Source: DASPKM01 sp035628135
GTDB lineage: Bacteria; Bacteroidota; Bacteroidia; Chitinophagales; Chitinophagaceae
DNA: 64,000 bases
NCBI GenBank assembly: GCA_035628135.1
Contig: DASPKM010000014.1
Coordinates: forward strand, 62,001 to 126,000
Reading direction: 5' to 3'
Positions within the stretch are counted from its first letter, which is position 1; every line of letters starts with the position of its first letter. The notes under the pieces are model-generated. The model was not told where the DNA came from and did no database searches. It was given only the letters and a program-made list of their open reading frames with translations. This document shows positions 1-8,200 of this stretch, piece by piece. A program made the position numbers and the translations under genes.

Positions 1-1060
1 GGTCCTCGATCCTGGAATTGGTGCAGCTGCCAATGAACACATAATCCACTTTCCTTCCCTTCATCCTGCTGCCGGGCTGCAAGCCCATATATTGCAATGA
101 ACGCAGGAAGGATTTTTTTTCCTGCTCATCCATTTCCGTATCGAAGGGAATAGAGCCGGTAATACCCACGCCCATCCCCGGATTGGTGCCATAAGTGATC
201 ATGGGCTCGATATCAGCCGCCTCGATGCGTATTTCCTTATCGAAAACAGCATCGGCATCGGAATACAATTCCTCCCATTGTGCAAGCTTCTTATCCCATT
301 GCTCATGTCCTGGCGCAAACAGTTTTCCTTTCACATACTCGAAAGTTTTTTCATCGGGGGCGATCATGCCGCCTCTTGCGCCCATTTCGATGCTCATGTT
401 GCAAATGGTCATGCGCGCTTCCATCGAGAGTGCGCGGATAGCTTCGCCGGCATACTCCACGAAATAACCCGTGGCGCCACTGGCAGATATCTGAGAAATG
501 ATGTACAGGATAATATCTTTTGATACCACGCCTTTGTTCAGTGTTCCATCGATGGTGATGCGCATCAGCTTCGGCTTGCTTTGCAACAAGCACTGCGTGG
601 CCAATACCATCTCTACTTCGCTGGTGCCAATGCCGAATGCAATGGAGCCGAATGCGCCGTGCGTGGACGTATGGCTATCACCGCACACGATGGTCATGCC
701 GGGCTGGGTAAATCCCAGCTCAGGGCCGATCACATGTACGATACCCTGGAAAGGATGGCCGAGGCCATACAATTCAATATGATGCTCTGCACAGTTTTCT
801 TTTAACTTTTCAACCTGCACCCTCGACAATTCATCTTTAATAGGCAGGTGCTGGTTAACCGTTGGCACATTGTGGTCAGCAGTAGCCACTACCTGTTGGG
901 GGCGAAAAACTTTAAGGCCACGTTGCTTCAGGCCATTGAATGCCTGCGGGCTGGTGACCTCATGAATAAAATGTTTATCGATGTAAATAACCGAAGGTCC
1001 TCCTTCGATTTCCCTGATTACGTGCTTTTCCCAGATCTTATCGAATAATGTCTTACCCAT
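1..1060 (-). CDS. leuC: 3-isopropylmalate dehydratase large subunit (3' end cut by window)
   Basis: Isomerises 2- to 3-isopropylmalate in leucine synthesis, together with the small subunit LeuD. About 353 N-terminal residues are present and the reading frame runs off the left edge, so roughly the last quarter is missing. Visible aconitase-family features are the start MGKTLFDKIWEKHV, TADHNVPT, CGDSHTSTHGAFG, and close to the edge FIGSCTNSR, whose Cys is the first [4Fe-4S] ligand. The other two cluster cysteines lie outside the window. The ATG at 1058-1060 follows the repeat-rich leuA-leuC gap. Family assignment is secure. LeuD and LeuB are presumably further left. Confidence 0.96.
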   Translation of the reverse strand, partial: MGKTLFDKIWEKHVIREIEGGPSVIYIDKHFIHEVTSPQAFNGLKQRGLKVFRPQQVVATADHNVPTVNQHLPIKDELSRVQVEKLKENCAEHHIELYGLGHPFQGIVHVIGPELGFTQPGMTIVCGDSHTSTHGAFGSIAFGIGTSEVEMVLATQCLLQSKPKLMRITIDGTLNKGVVSKDIILYIISQISASGATGYFVEYAGEAIRALSMEARMTICNMSIEMGARGGMIAPDEKTFEYVKGKLFAPGHEQWDKKLAQWEELYSDADAVFDKEIRIEAADIEPMITYGTNPGMGVGITGSIPFDTEMDEQEKKSFLRSLQYMGLQPGSRMKGRKVDYVFIGSCTNSRIED

Positions 1061-1087
1061 ATTGATTTTGTATCACCGGATTTTATC

Positions 1088-1170
1088 TATCACAGATTAC
1101 GCTCATTTACAGACAATCTGCGCAATCCTATAATCTTCTTAAATCTGTGCTTTCTCTTTTAATCTGCGCT
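1088..1170. repeat. AATCTGYG short-word array (class A, copy 1)
   Basis: Between leuA and leuC the words AATCTGTG, AATCTGCG and their complement CACAGATT recur at short intervals. The core AATCTGCGCAATCC followed by AATCTGTGCTT closely resembles a second copy at 56880-56942. It is not coding. It may form imperfect hairpins. Confidence 0.6.
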
Positions 1171-1171
1171 G

Positions 1172-1199
1172 AAAAAGCGTGGTGCAGACGCACCACGCT
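1172..1199 (-). terminator. Rho-independent terminator after leuA
   Basis: A perfect 10-bp stem (1176-1185 with 1190-1199) has a 4-nt loop. On the minus strand it is followed by TTTT. It lies about 40 nt downstream of the leuA stop and upstream of leuC, so leuC may be only partly co-transcribed with leuA. Confidence 0.7.
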
Positions 1200-1237
1200 G
1201 TCACAAAAACTACATGATTATGAGAAAACAATCTTTC

Positions 1238-2407
1238 TCAGGCAGTCAGGGCTACAGCCTGATATGCATCTGACAGCGCGTGCAAATCCTTATCCTCAAC
1301 TTCCTTTTTATTATCCGCCAGCCTAAGGAATCGCTCATACAACACATCAATATCGTTCCTGCTATATTGATAGCCTAGTTTCTGAAAACGGTATGCAAGT
1401 GCGGATCTTCCGCTCCTTGCGGTCAGTACGATCCTGGATCCCTCTGCTCCTACTTCTTCTGGCGCGATGATCTCGTACGTACGCGCATTCTTTAAAAATC
1501 CATCCTGGTGAATGCCCGATGAATGCGCAAAAGCATTGCTGCCGACAATAGCCTTGTTAGGTTGCACAGGCATACGCATAGTGTCCGACACCAGCCTGCT
1601 CATGGGATTGAGCCTTTTAGCGTCTACGCCGGTATAGTATCCCAGGGCGGCGTGCTGCCTAATGATCATCACTACTTCTTCCAGCGAAGTATTTCCGGCC
1701 CTTTCTCCCAATCCATTGATGGTGCATTCAATTTGTCTTGCCCCACTCAATACGCCGGCTATGGAATTGGCGGTGGCCAACCCGAGGTCGTTGTGGCAAT
1801 GACACGAAATGATAGCCTTATCGATATTGGGAACATTGTTTACCAGGTAAGCGATCTTTTCGCCGTATTGATGCGGCAAGCAATAGCCAGTGGTATCGGG
1901 AATGTTTACCGTGGTGGCTCCTGCGGCTATCACCGACTCTATTACTCTTGCGAGGTAGTCGTTATCGGTGCGGCCTGCATCTTCGGCATAAAACTCTACA
2001 TTGTCCGTAAAGTTGCGGGCCCATTTTACGCATTGAATGGCGCGTTGCAGTATTTCTTCGCGGGTGGAATTGAACTTTGACCTGATGTGATAGTCGGAGG
2101 TGCCGATGCCGGTATGGATGCGCGGACGCTTTGCATACCGAAGGGCGGCGGCTGCCGTTTCAATGTCTTTCAATACTGCGCGGCTAAGCGCGCAAACCAC
2201 GGTTTCGTCCAGCACGCGGGCAATTTCCATTACGCTCTGAAAATCGCCGGGAGAGGATATCGGGAACCCCGCCTCGATGATGTCGACACCCAATTGTTCC
2301 AGTTCCAGGGCCAGCTCTATTTTTTCGCTGGTATTCAGCTTGCAGCCAGGCACCTGTTCGCCATCGCGGAGGGTTGTGTCAAAAATGTATATCTTGTTGT
2401 TTGACAT
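1238..2407 (-). CDS. leuA: 2-isopropylmalate synthase, short form
   Basis: Condenses acetyl-CoA with 2-oxoisovalerate in the first committed step of leucine synthesis. The TIM-barrel HMGL-like start IYIFDTTLRDGEQ is present, with the later metal-binding SCHCHNDLGLA and the INGLGERAGN segment. The ATG at 2405-2407 was chosen because homology starts right after it (MSNNKIYIFD). The reading frame is open another 40 codons upstream, but that extension looks non-coding. The protein has 389 residues, whereas regulated LeuA enzymes have about 510. The C-terminal leucine-binding domain appears to be absent, as in other short Bacteroidota forms. Homocitrate or citramalate synthase activity cannot be fully excluded by eye, but the leuC neighbour supports leuA. 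Confidence 0.9.
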   Translation of the reverse strand: MSNNKIYIFDTTLRDGEQVPGCKLNTSEKIELALELEQLGVDIIEAGFPISSPGDFQSVMEIARVLDETVVCALSRAVLKDIETAAAALRYAKRPRIHTGIGTSDYHIRSKFNSTREEILQRAIQCVKWARNFTDNVEFYAEDAGRTDNDYLARVIESVIAAGATTVNIPDTTGYCLPHQYGEKIAYLVNNVPNIDKAIISCHCHNDLGLATANSIAGVLSGARQIECTINGLGERAGNTSLEEVVMIIRQHAALGYYTGVDAKRLNPMSRLVSDTMRMPVQPNKAIVGSNAFAHSSGIHQDGFLKNARTYEIIAPEEVGAEGSRIVLTARSGRSALAYRFQKLGYQYSRNDIDVLYERFLRLADNKKEVEDKDLHALSDAYQAVALTA

Positions 2408-2612
2408 AAATCTTGAAAAGAAATGAGATAAAGAAAGCAGGCTGCTTATTTTTGTGTTGCTTGCTATAATATTTATAAACAACCTGCTAATCGAAATTAT
2501 CCCTGGTCTGCGAGGGGCCGAAATCAAATTCCCCCTTATTTTACACTGCGCAATCGTGGGGAAATGCCCTGAAATGCAGTCCAGACAAGGGTTTCAACCA
2601 TTTTGAATTACG

Positions 2613-4160
2613 ATGCCCAACCGGTCAACAGACGCCCTGTTCCAGCTCATAAAATCGCTTGAAAAGTCCGAAAAACGGAACTTTAAGCTATATGCCAGGC
2701 GCAATTCGTCCGGGGAAGACCTGAAGATCATCCGCCTGTTCGATGCCATGGACAAAATGGAGGGGTACGATGAGGAACTGTTACTCAGGAAGAATAAGTC
2801 CATAAAGAAGCAGCAACTCAGCAACATGAAGGCCCGCCTGTACCGGCAAATTCTGGCCAGCCTGCGGCTATTGAGCGATGAGAACAATATCGATATTCAA
2901 CTCCACGAGCAAATGGGTCATGCCCGTATCCTGTACAACAAAGGCCTGTACCTGCAAAGCCTGAAGGTGCTCGACAAATTGAAAGAGCTTGCACGCTCCC
3001 ACAATCAAATCACCTACCTGCAACAAGTTTTGTTCTTTGAAAAGAAAATCGAATCGCTGTACATTACCCGCAGCATGCAGGACAGGGCCGACCAGTTAGT
3101 GAACGAAGCAGAAGAAGTAAATGCGCGGCTTACGCTCATCAGCAGGCTTAGCAACCTTGCATTGGAGTTGTACAGCTGGTATATCAGGCATGGACATGCG
3201 CGGAGCGAGCAGGATACCCAAAGCATCGAAGAATTTTTCAAAAAGAATTTTCCCGCTGGCGCCGAACACGCAAAGGGGTTTTATGAGCGCTTATACCTGT
3301 ACCAGAGCTACTGCTGGTACGCGTTCATCAGGCAGGATTTTTTACAATACTATCGCTACACACAAAAATGGGTGGATATTTTTAACGAGCATTCCCAGAT
3401 GATAGCCGTTGAAACTTCTCACTACATTAAAGGTTTGCACAACCTGTTAAGCGCACAGTTCGACCTGCAGAATTATAAAAAGTTCATGGAAGTGTTGCAG
3501 CAATTCGAGGAGTTTGGAGAATCGGACATTGCGGAATACAACGATAACAACAGGATACAATGTTTTGTTTACCTGAACACAGCCCGCATCAACCGGCACT
3601 TCATGGAAGGCAGGTTTACGGAAGGATTGGAGTTGGTGCCTGTGATCGAACAGGGCCTCAGGGATTATGAACTATACCTCGACCGGCACCGCGTGCTGGT
3701 ATTCTACTATAAAATAGCCTCTCTCTATTTTGGCTCGGGCAAACACGAAGCGGCCATCGACTACCTGAACAAGATCATTAATTGGAAGGTGGACCTGCGC
3801 ACCGACCTGCAATGTTACAGCCGCCTGCTGCACCTGATAGCGCATTATGAGCTGGGCAATTATGACCTGCTCGAATACCTGATCAAATCGGTTTACCGGT
3901 TCATGGCGAAGATGGAAAACCTGAACATGGTAGAAGAGGAGATTTTTACTTTTTTAAGAAGGTCTTTCAAAACACCGACTTCGAAATTGCGCAGCGAGTT
4001 TGCTCAGCTGTTGGAAAAACTGAAACCACAGGAGCACAATCGTTTTGCAACGCGTGCATTTTTTTACCTCGATATTGTTTCGTGGCTCGAAAGCAAGATC
4101 AGCAACGTGCCTGTACAGGACGTAATTAGAAAAAAATTCTTAGAAAGAGAAGGAATGTAA
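2613..4160 (+). CDS. Conserved helical hypothetical protein (TPR-like)
   Basis: A 515-residue protein without signal peptide or membrane segment. It is strongly helical, rich in Leu, Tyr, Arg and Glu. Repeated patterns such as KGLYLQSLKVLDKLKEL and SGKHEAAIDYLNKI resemble TPR or alpha-solenoid helical pairs. The ATG at 2613 follows a 205-nt gap from the divergent leuA start. I do not recognise a named family. A cytoplasmic protein-binding scaffold is a guess from composition only. Confidence 0.75.
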   Translation: MPNRSTDALFQLIKSLEKSEKRNFKLYARRNSSGEDLKIIRLFDAMDKMEGYDEELLLRKNKSIKKQQLSNMKARLYRQILASLRLLSDENNIDIQLHEQMGHARILYNKGLYLQSLKVLDKLKELARSHNQITYLQQVLFFEKKIESLYITRSMQDRADQLVNEAEEVNARLTLISRLSNLALELYSWYIRHGHARSEQDTQSIEEFFKKNFPAGAEHAKGFYERLYLYQSYCWYAFIRQDFLQYYRYTQKWVDIFNEHSQMIAVETSHYIKGLHNLLSAQFDLQNYKKFMEVLQQFEEFGESDIAEYNDNNRIQCFVYLNTARINRHFMEGRFTEGLELVPVIEQGLRDYELYLDRHRVLVFYYKIASLYFGSGKHEAAIDYLNKIINWKVDLRTDLQCYSRLLHLIAHYELGNYDLLEYLIKSVYRFMAKMENLNMVEEEIFTFLRRSFKTPTSKLRSEFAQLLEKLKPQEHNRFATRAFFYLDIVSWLESKISNVPVQDVIRKKFLEREGM

Positions 4161-4217
4161 TAGCACGGCCGTGTACAGCATTCGCCACCCCCGCCGTCCG
4201 GACAGCCGCCGGCATAA

Positions 4218-5336
4218 TTACCGGCTCAATTGCACCAGCCTGCCGCTTTTTGCGCTGCGGATGGCCGCGTCCAGTATTTCCATTACGATCATATTGTTTT
4301 CAAGCGAGGAAAGATCCGATGGTTGCGGTTTAATATTACCGGCAATAACAGCGGCGAAATACGCATAGGGATCATCGTGAGGCGATTGCCTGCCAGGCAG
4401 GATTGTAACGGACTCCGCATTTTTTTCATCGAGCCGCAACCGAATGGTGGACGGGTCTTGCGCGATAGCGTACCCCTGCGTGCCGTACACTTCCATATCC
4501 TTTCGAGAGAAGGTCCAGTTCCACGAAGCCTGGATGATGCCCTGTGCTTTGGGATAGGTTACAATAATAGTTGCTTCGTCATCCACTTTGGGATAGATTT
4601 CAGGTTTGATTTGCTGCGTAACAGCCATTACCGAAACAGGCCGCTCCCCTTTCATGAGCCAGGTAAGCAGGTTTGCGCCATAACATCCGAAATCAGTAAC
4701 TGCTCCGCCACCATTCTGAACGGGGTCCGTGAGCCAGTCGAGAAATTCCTTGTTCACCCCGATTTCCCTCGGTCCCTGGTGTCCATCATGCACCACCACC
4801 TTGCGTATATCGCCCAATGCTTTTTCTTCATGCAGCATTGCATACACTTTGTGGTTAGAAGGATACCAGGTTGTTTCGTAATTGGTGAGGAGATGAATAT
4901 TATGCCTGCGTGCTAGCGCCTCCATTTGCCGCGCATGATCAAGGTTTACCGCCAAAGGTTTTTCAACCATTACATGAATGCCGCGCGGCGCACACGCCTG
5001 TACCACCTCCAGGTGCTGGTAAATTGTGTTGAAAGCACAAACAGCAGCGGGCTTTGCTTTATCCAGCATTTCCTGCAGGGAGCTATACACCAGGTCCATG
5101 GATAGACCGTATTGGTTCATGTAACGCCGGGCCAGGTCGCGGTTGGGCTCCACTATGCCAACAATTTGAATATCGCCCTTTTGCTTCCGTGCCAGTACGC
5201 CATGCACGTGGGTATGCGTAAGGCCCACCACGCCTATGCGCAATGGAGCTTGCATAATAGGTACAGGTTTTACTGGCGATGCGCCGGCCAAAGTGAGAAT
5301 GGCAGATAAGACAGTCAACAATTGTAGTTGCTTCAT
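4218..5336 (-). CDS. Secreted Gfo/Idh/MocA-family oxidoreductase
   Basis: NAD(P)-dependent oxidoreductase of 372 residues, probably acting on a sugar or sugar derivative. A signal peptide (MKQLQLLTVLSAILTLAGA) precedes the Rossmann start RIGVVGLTHTHVHG. The typical VEKPLAV motif (Lys of the active site) and GAVTDFGCYG follow. The ATG at 5334-5336 gives the signal peptide directly. A TTG six codons upstream is possible but less likely. Bacteroidota often export such enzymes with bound cofactor, usually via Tat, but no twin-arginine motif is visible here, so the export route is unclear. The substrate is unknown. The gene converges on 2613-4160 with a 57-nt gap. Confidence 0.88.
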   Translation of the reverse strand: MKQLQLLTVLSAILTLAGASPVKPVPIMQAPLRIGVVGLTHTHVHGVLARKQKGDIQIVGIVEPNRDLARRYMNQYGLSMDLVYSSLQEMLDKAKPAAVCAFNTIYQHLEVVQACAPRGIHVMVEKPLAVNLDHARQMEALARRHNIHLLTNYETTWYPSNHKVYAMLHEEKALGDIRKVVVHDGHQGPREIGVNKEFLDWLTDPVQNGGGAVTDFGCYGANLLTWLMKGERPVSVMAVTQQIKPEIYPKVDDEATIIVTYPKAQGIIQASWNWTFSRKDMEVYGTQGYAIAQDPSTIRLRLDEKNAESVTILPGRQSPHDDPYAYFAAVIAGNIKPQPSDLSSLENNMIVMEILDAAIRSAKSGRLVQLSR

Positions 5337-5368
5337 GTTGTGAGCGCTTTTCAATATTAGTACCGCCG

Positions 5369-5800
5369 CTACCGCTGATGAGCCCGCTTAGCTTTCTTTT
5401 TCTTGTCGGTTTGCTTGCCTAATTTCTCTTCGACCAGGGCCTTCCGCTTCGTCCATTTCGGTAATGGTTCGGGATATTCATCCAGCCCTTTATTGCCTTT
5501 GTTCAGGTTTTTCAGCAGCATCCTGCTGATCTCCCCCAGTTTATTATCGCGGCTGAACTTCCTGGTTTTTTTATCATAGAATGATTTAAATACCTCTATT
5601 GCTTTATCGATGACCTTCAGTTCATCTTCATATCTTTTTTCTTTCCTGTATAATATCATTAACCTGGTAAAGGGCAGCTCATCGAAAGGCTTTAGAGCAA
5701 TAGCTTCCTTATAACACTGAATGGCTTCCTCGATGTTTTGATCGAGTTCGTTTTGTTTGCCGCATTCGATTAAGGTAGTATAATCCCGGGTTACGCGCAT
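5369..5800 (-). CDS. Small TPR-like hypothetical protein
   Basis: A 143-residue soluble protein. It contains one or two TPR-like helical pairs around EEAIQCYKEAIALKPFDE and YEDELKVIDKAIEVF, followed by a very basic Lys-rich tail (KKKKAKR). The ATG at 5798-5800 is preferred. A GTG 13 codons upstream would add an unremarkable extension. It lies 32 nt upstream of the oxidoreductase gene on the same strand, so co-transcription is possible. A role in protein-protein contact is all that can be inferred. Confidence 0.65.
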   Translation of the reverse strand: MRVTRDYTTLIECGKQNELDQNIEEAIQCYKEAIALKPFDELPFTRLMILYRKEKRYEDELKVIDKAIEVFKSFYDKKTRKFSRDNKLGEISRMLLKNLNKGNKGLDEYPEPLPKWTKRKALVEEKLGKQTDKKKKAKRAHQR

Positions 5801-5932
5801 ACAGCCGCTTTGAGTTTCTAAGATAAATAATTGTGCCACAAGTATTAGACAAACATCGCATATAAATAATATCGGTTAATCGGCCTCCTGCTCAAATGCT
5901 AATCATAGTTTTATCGGCTTAACCCTTTGAAG

Positions 5933-6083
5933 ATGCATAAACTATCATTCTATATTGATAAGATAACCAACAGTGTCGAAAGTCAATTGACAGGAGCGGG
6001 CTTTGAAACAAAAAATAGTCGCGGTAACCATTGCTGACTTAAGAACGGTGGCCCGGCGAAATGGATGGGAGGCGGTTAATTAA
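5933..6083 (+). pseudogene. Frameshifted, truncated remnant of a Bacteroidota-specific protein
   Basis: From ATG 5933 the frame reads MHKLSFYIDKITNSVESQLT and stops at 6035-6037. In the +1 frame the text continues as VTIADLRTVARRNGWEAVN, stopping at 6081-6083. Put together across an A-run near 6011-6016 it resembles the N-terminus of a family I remember with YIDRITNS, TGDSFQT and LTAADLK-VTKKNGW segments, normally about 170 residues. So this looks like a decayed copy with a frameshift and loss of the C-terminal two-thirds. Family recall is from memory. The two-frame continuity is seen directly. Confidence 0.5.
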
Positions 6084-6224
6084 GAGTACAAATTACTTCA
6101 ATGCCGAAGGGAAATAAAAAACAATATTATAAATTGGAAGACATTGGATTTGCAGGAATCACCAACCGCTTCCGGACGGCTTTTTAATTACATTTCCCGG
6201 TATTTTAACCTAATTCATCATCCC

Positions 6225-6232
6225 TATCTTTG
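6225..6232 (+). promoter_or_regulatory. -7 element of the uup promoter, nearly leaderless
   Basis: TATCTTTG matches the Bacteroidota -7 consensus TAnnTTTG and ends only 4 nt before the uup ATG (6237). No clear -33 TTG is visible about 20 nt upstream. Confidence 0.45.
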
Positions 6233-6236
6233 CCGC

Positions 6237-8129
6237 ATGCACTATGTATCCGTGGAGGGACTTACAAAGTCCTATGGTACCAAGCCTTTATTCGAGCGCA
6301 TTGATTTTCACATTGAAGAAGGAGATAAGATCGCACTGGTGGCGCGCAATGGCTCCGGCAAATCCACTTTATTAAAAATCCTGGCTGGAAAAGAAGTCCC
6401 TGATGAAGGCAAAGTATGGATACATAAAGATGTGAACGTGGCTTTATTTGAACAGGAACCCTCGTTTCTCGAAGACCGTTCCATACTGGATAACATCTTT
6501 CACCACAACCATCCCATCATCAATGCCATCCGCCAATACGAAACCATCAGCGAAACCAACGATGCTGAGCAACTAAGCGCCAGCATCGTAAAAATGGATG
6601 AGCTCGGCGCATGGAACTTCGAATCTAAAGTGAAGCAGATACTGGGAAAACTCAATATCCATCAACTGCAGCAAGCAGCAGGCACACTGTCTGGCGGACA
6701 GCGTAAAAGAGTGGCACTGGCAAGGACGCTTATCGACATCGGGTTCGAACACCGCCATACATTGCTCATTATGGACGAACCTACCAACCACCTGGATGTT
6801 GAAATGGTCGAGTGGCTGGAACATTACCTCAACCAGGAAAATGTAACACTGCTATTGGTTACACACGACCGGTATTTTTTAGATGCCGTGTGCGGCGAGA
6901 TCTGGGAAATGGACAACAGCATCCTGTATACCTACAAAGGGGATTATGAAAATTACCTCGAGAAAAAAGCCGCACGTGTTGAAAGCGAATCGGCCAGCAT
7001 AGAAAAAGCCAGGAATACGTACCGCAAAGAACTTGAATGGATACGCAAACAACCCAAGGCGCGCACCACCAAATCCAAAAGCCGCATCGATGCCTTTACG
7101 GATGTGGAAGCCAGGGCAAAAAAACGCGTGGAAGAACAACAGATGGAACTGCAGATGAAAATGAACCGGCTGGGTGGTAAGGTAGCAGAACTGAAAAAAG
7201 TGTACAAGCAATACGGCGATAAGATCATCCTGAAAGGATTTGATTATACCTTCAAAAAAGGAGAACGTGCGGGCGTTGTTGGCAAAAATGGTACAGGCAA
7301 ATCGACCTTCATCAATATTCTCCAGGGTATAGAAACCGCGGACAGCGGCAAGGTGAATATCGGCGATACCGTGGTGTTTGGTTATTATTCCCAACAGGGA
7401 TTGCAGGTAAAGGAAGATATGCGTGTAATAGAATTCGTGAAGAACATTGCCGAGAGCTTTCCATTGGCAGGAGGCGGCTCACTGAGCGCCGCGCAGTTCT
7501 TGAACCTTTTTCTTTTCCCTCCGGAGCAACAATATACTTACATCTCCAAATTAAGCGGCGGTGAAAAACGAAGACTGCATTTGTTATCGATATTATTCCG
7601 TAATCCCAACTTCCTGGTACTGGACGAACCGACGAACGACCTGGACCTGCCTACCCTAGGCGTGCTCGAAAACTTCCTGGCCGATTTTCCCGGCTGTTTA
7701 TTGATAGTATCGCACGACCGGTATTTTATGGACAGGCTCGTAGATCATTTATTTGTGTTTGAAGGTAATGGCGTTATCAGGGATTATCCCGGCAACTATA
7801 CACAATACAGGTTGTGGCAGAAGGAACAGGAGGAAACGCCATTGGAACCTTATGATGCAACGGCAGACGACCAATCGCGAAACAATTCCGCCCAACAAGC
7901 GCCACCAGCCGGCAGAAAAAAATTATCGTTCAAGGAAAAGCGCGAGTTCGACCTGCTGAAAACAGAGATCTCCGCACTGGAGGCAGAAAAGAAAAGCATC
8001 ACTGAAAAGCTGCATGCCGGCAACCTTCCATTTACTGAATTGCAACAACTTTCTGAACGTATCGGCGTCATTACGGCCTTGCTCGATGAAAAGGAAATGA
8101 GGTGGCTGGAATTGAGCGAATTCGCCTGA
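6237..8129 (+). CDS. uup: ABC-F ATPase, Uup-type
   Basis: A soluble ABC-F protein of 630 residues with two ATPase domains and no membrane segment. The family acts on ribosomes and, for Uup, also on DNA or replication-linked processes. Domain 1 has Walker A ARNGSGKST (about residues 36-44), signature LSGGQRKR and LLIMDEPTNHLD. Domain 2 has GKNGTGKST (about 349), LSGGEKRR and LVLDEPTNDLD. The linker is charged, and a C-terminal coiled coil (about 560-628) is typical of Uup. ATG 6237 starts MHYVSVEGLTKSYG, matching the family. An upstream TTG (6144) adds 31 non-conserved residues and is rejected. The first Walker A glycine is Ala here. Confidence 0.92.
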   Translation: MHYVSVEGLTKSYGTKPLFERIDFHIEEGDKIALVARNGSGKSTLLKILAGKEVPDEGKVWIHKDVNVALFEQEPSFLEDRSILDNIFHHNHPIINAIRQYETISETNDAEQLSASIVKMDELGAWNFESKVKQILGKLNIHQLQQAAGTLSGGQRKRVALARTLIDIGFEHRHTLLIMDEPTNHLDVEMVEWLEHYLNQENVTLLLVTHDRYFLDAVCGEIWEMDNSILYTYKGDYENYLEKKAARVESESASIEKARNTYRKELEWIRKQPKARTTKSKSRIDAFTDVEARAKKRVEEQQMELQMKMNRLGGKVAELKKVYKQYGDKIILKGFDYTFKKGERAGVVGKNGTGKSTFINILQGIETADSGKVNIGDTVVFGYYSQQGLQVKEDMRVIEFVKNIAESFPLAGGGSLSAAQFLNLFLFPPEQQYTYISKLSGGEKRRLHLLSILFRNPNFLVLDEPTNDLDLPTLGVLENFLADFPGCLLIVSHDRYFMDRLVDHLFVFEGNGVIRDYPGNYTQYRLWQKEQEETPLEPYDATADDQSRNNSAQQAPPAGRKKLSFKEKREFDLLKTEISALEAEKKSITEKLHAGNLPFTELQQLSERIGVITALLDEKEMRWLELSEFA

Positions 8130-8200
8130 TTTTTGTGTTGAATGGTATCTTCATGTTATTCGCGCGGCATATATTGCAACCCTTAGGCAAAATACTGTAT

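Noticed and set aside
1523..2404. Long plus-strand reading frames opposite leuA
   Set aside because: They have no family features and lie wholly antisense to a clear enzyme gene.
5840..5932. Possible RNA gene in the 5.8-6.2 kb gap
   Set aside because: No tRNA-like cloverleaf or long stable stem was seen, and the gap is mostly explained by the gene remnant.
6144..6236. Upstream TTG extension of uup
   Set aside because: 31 residues without similarity to the family, and the promoter-like box lies inside it.
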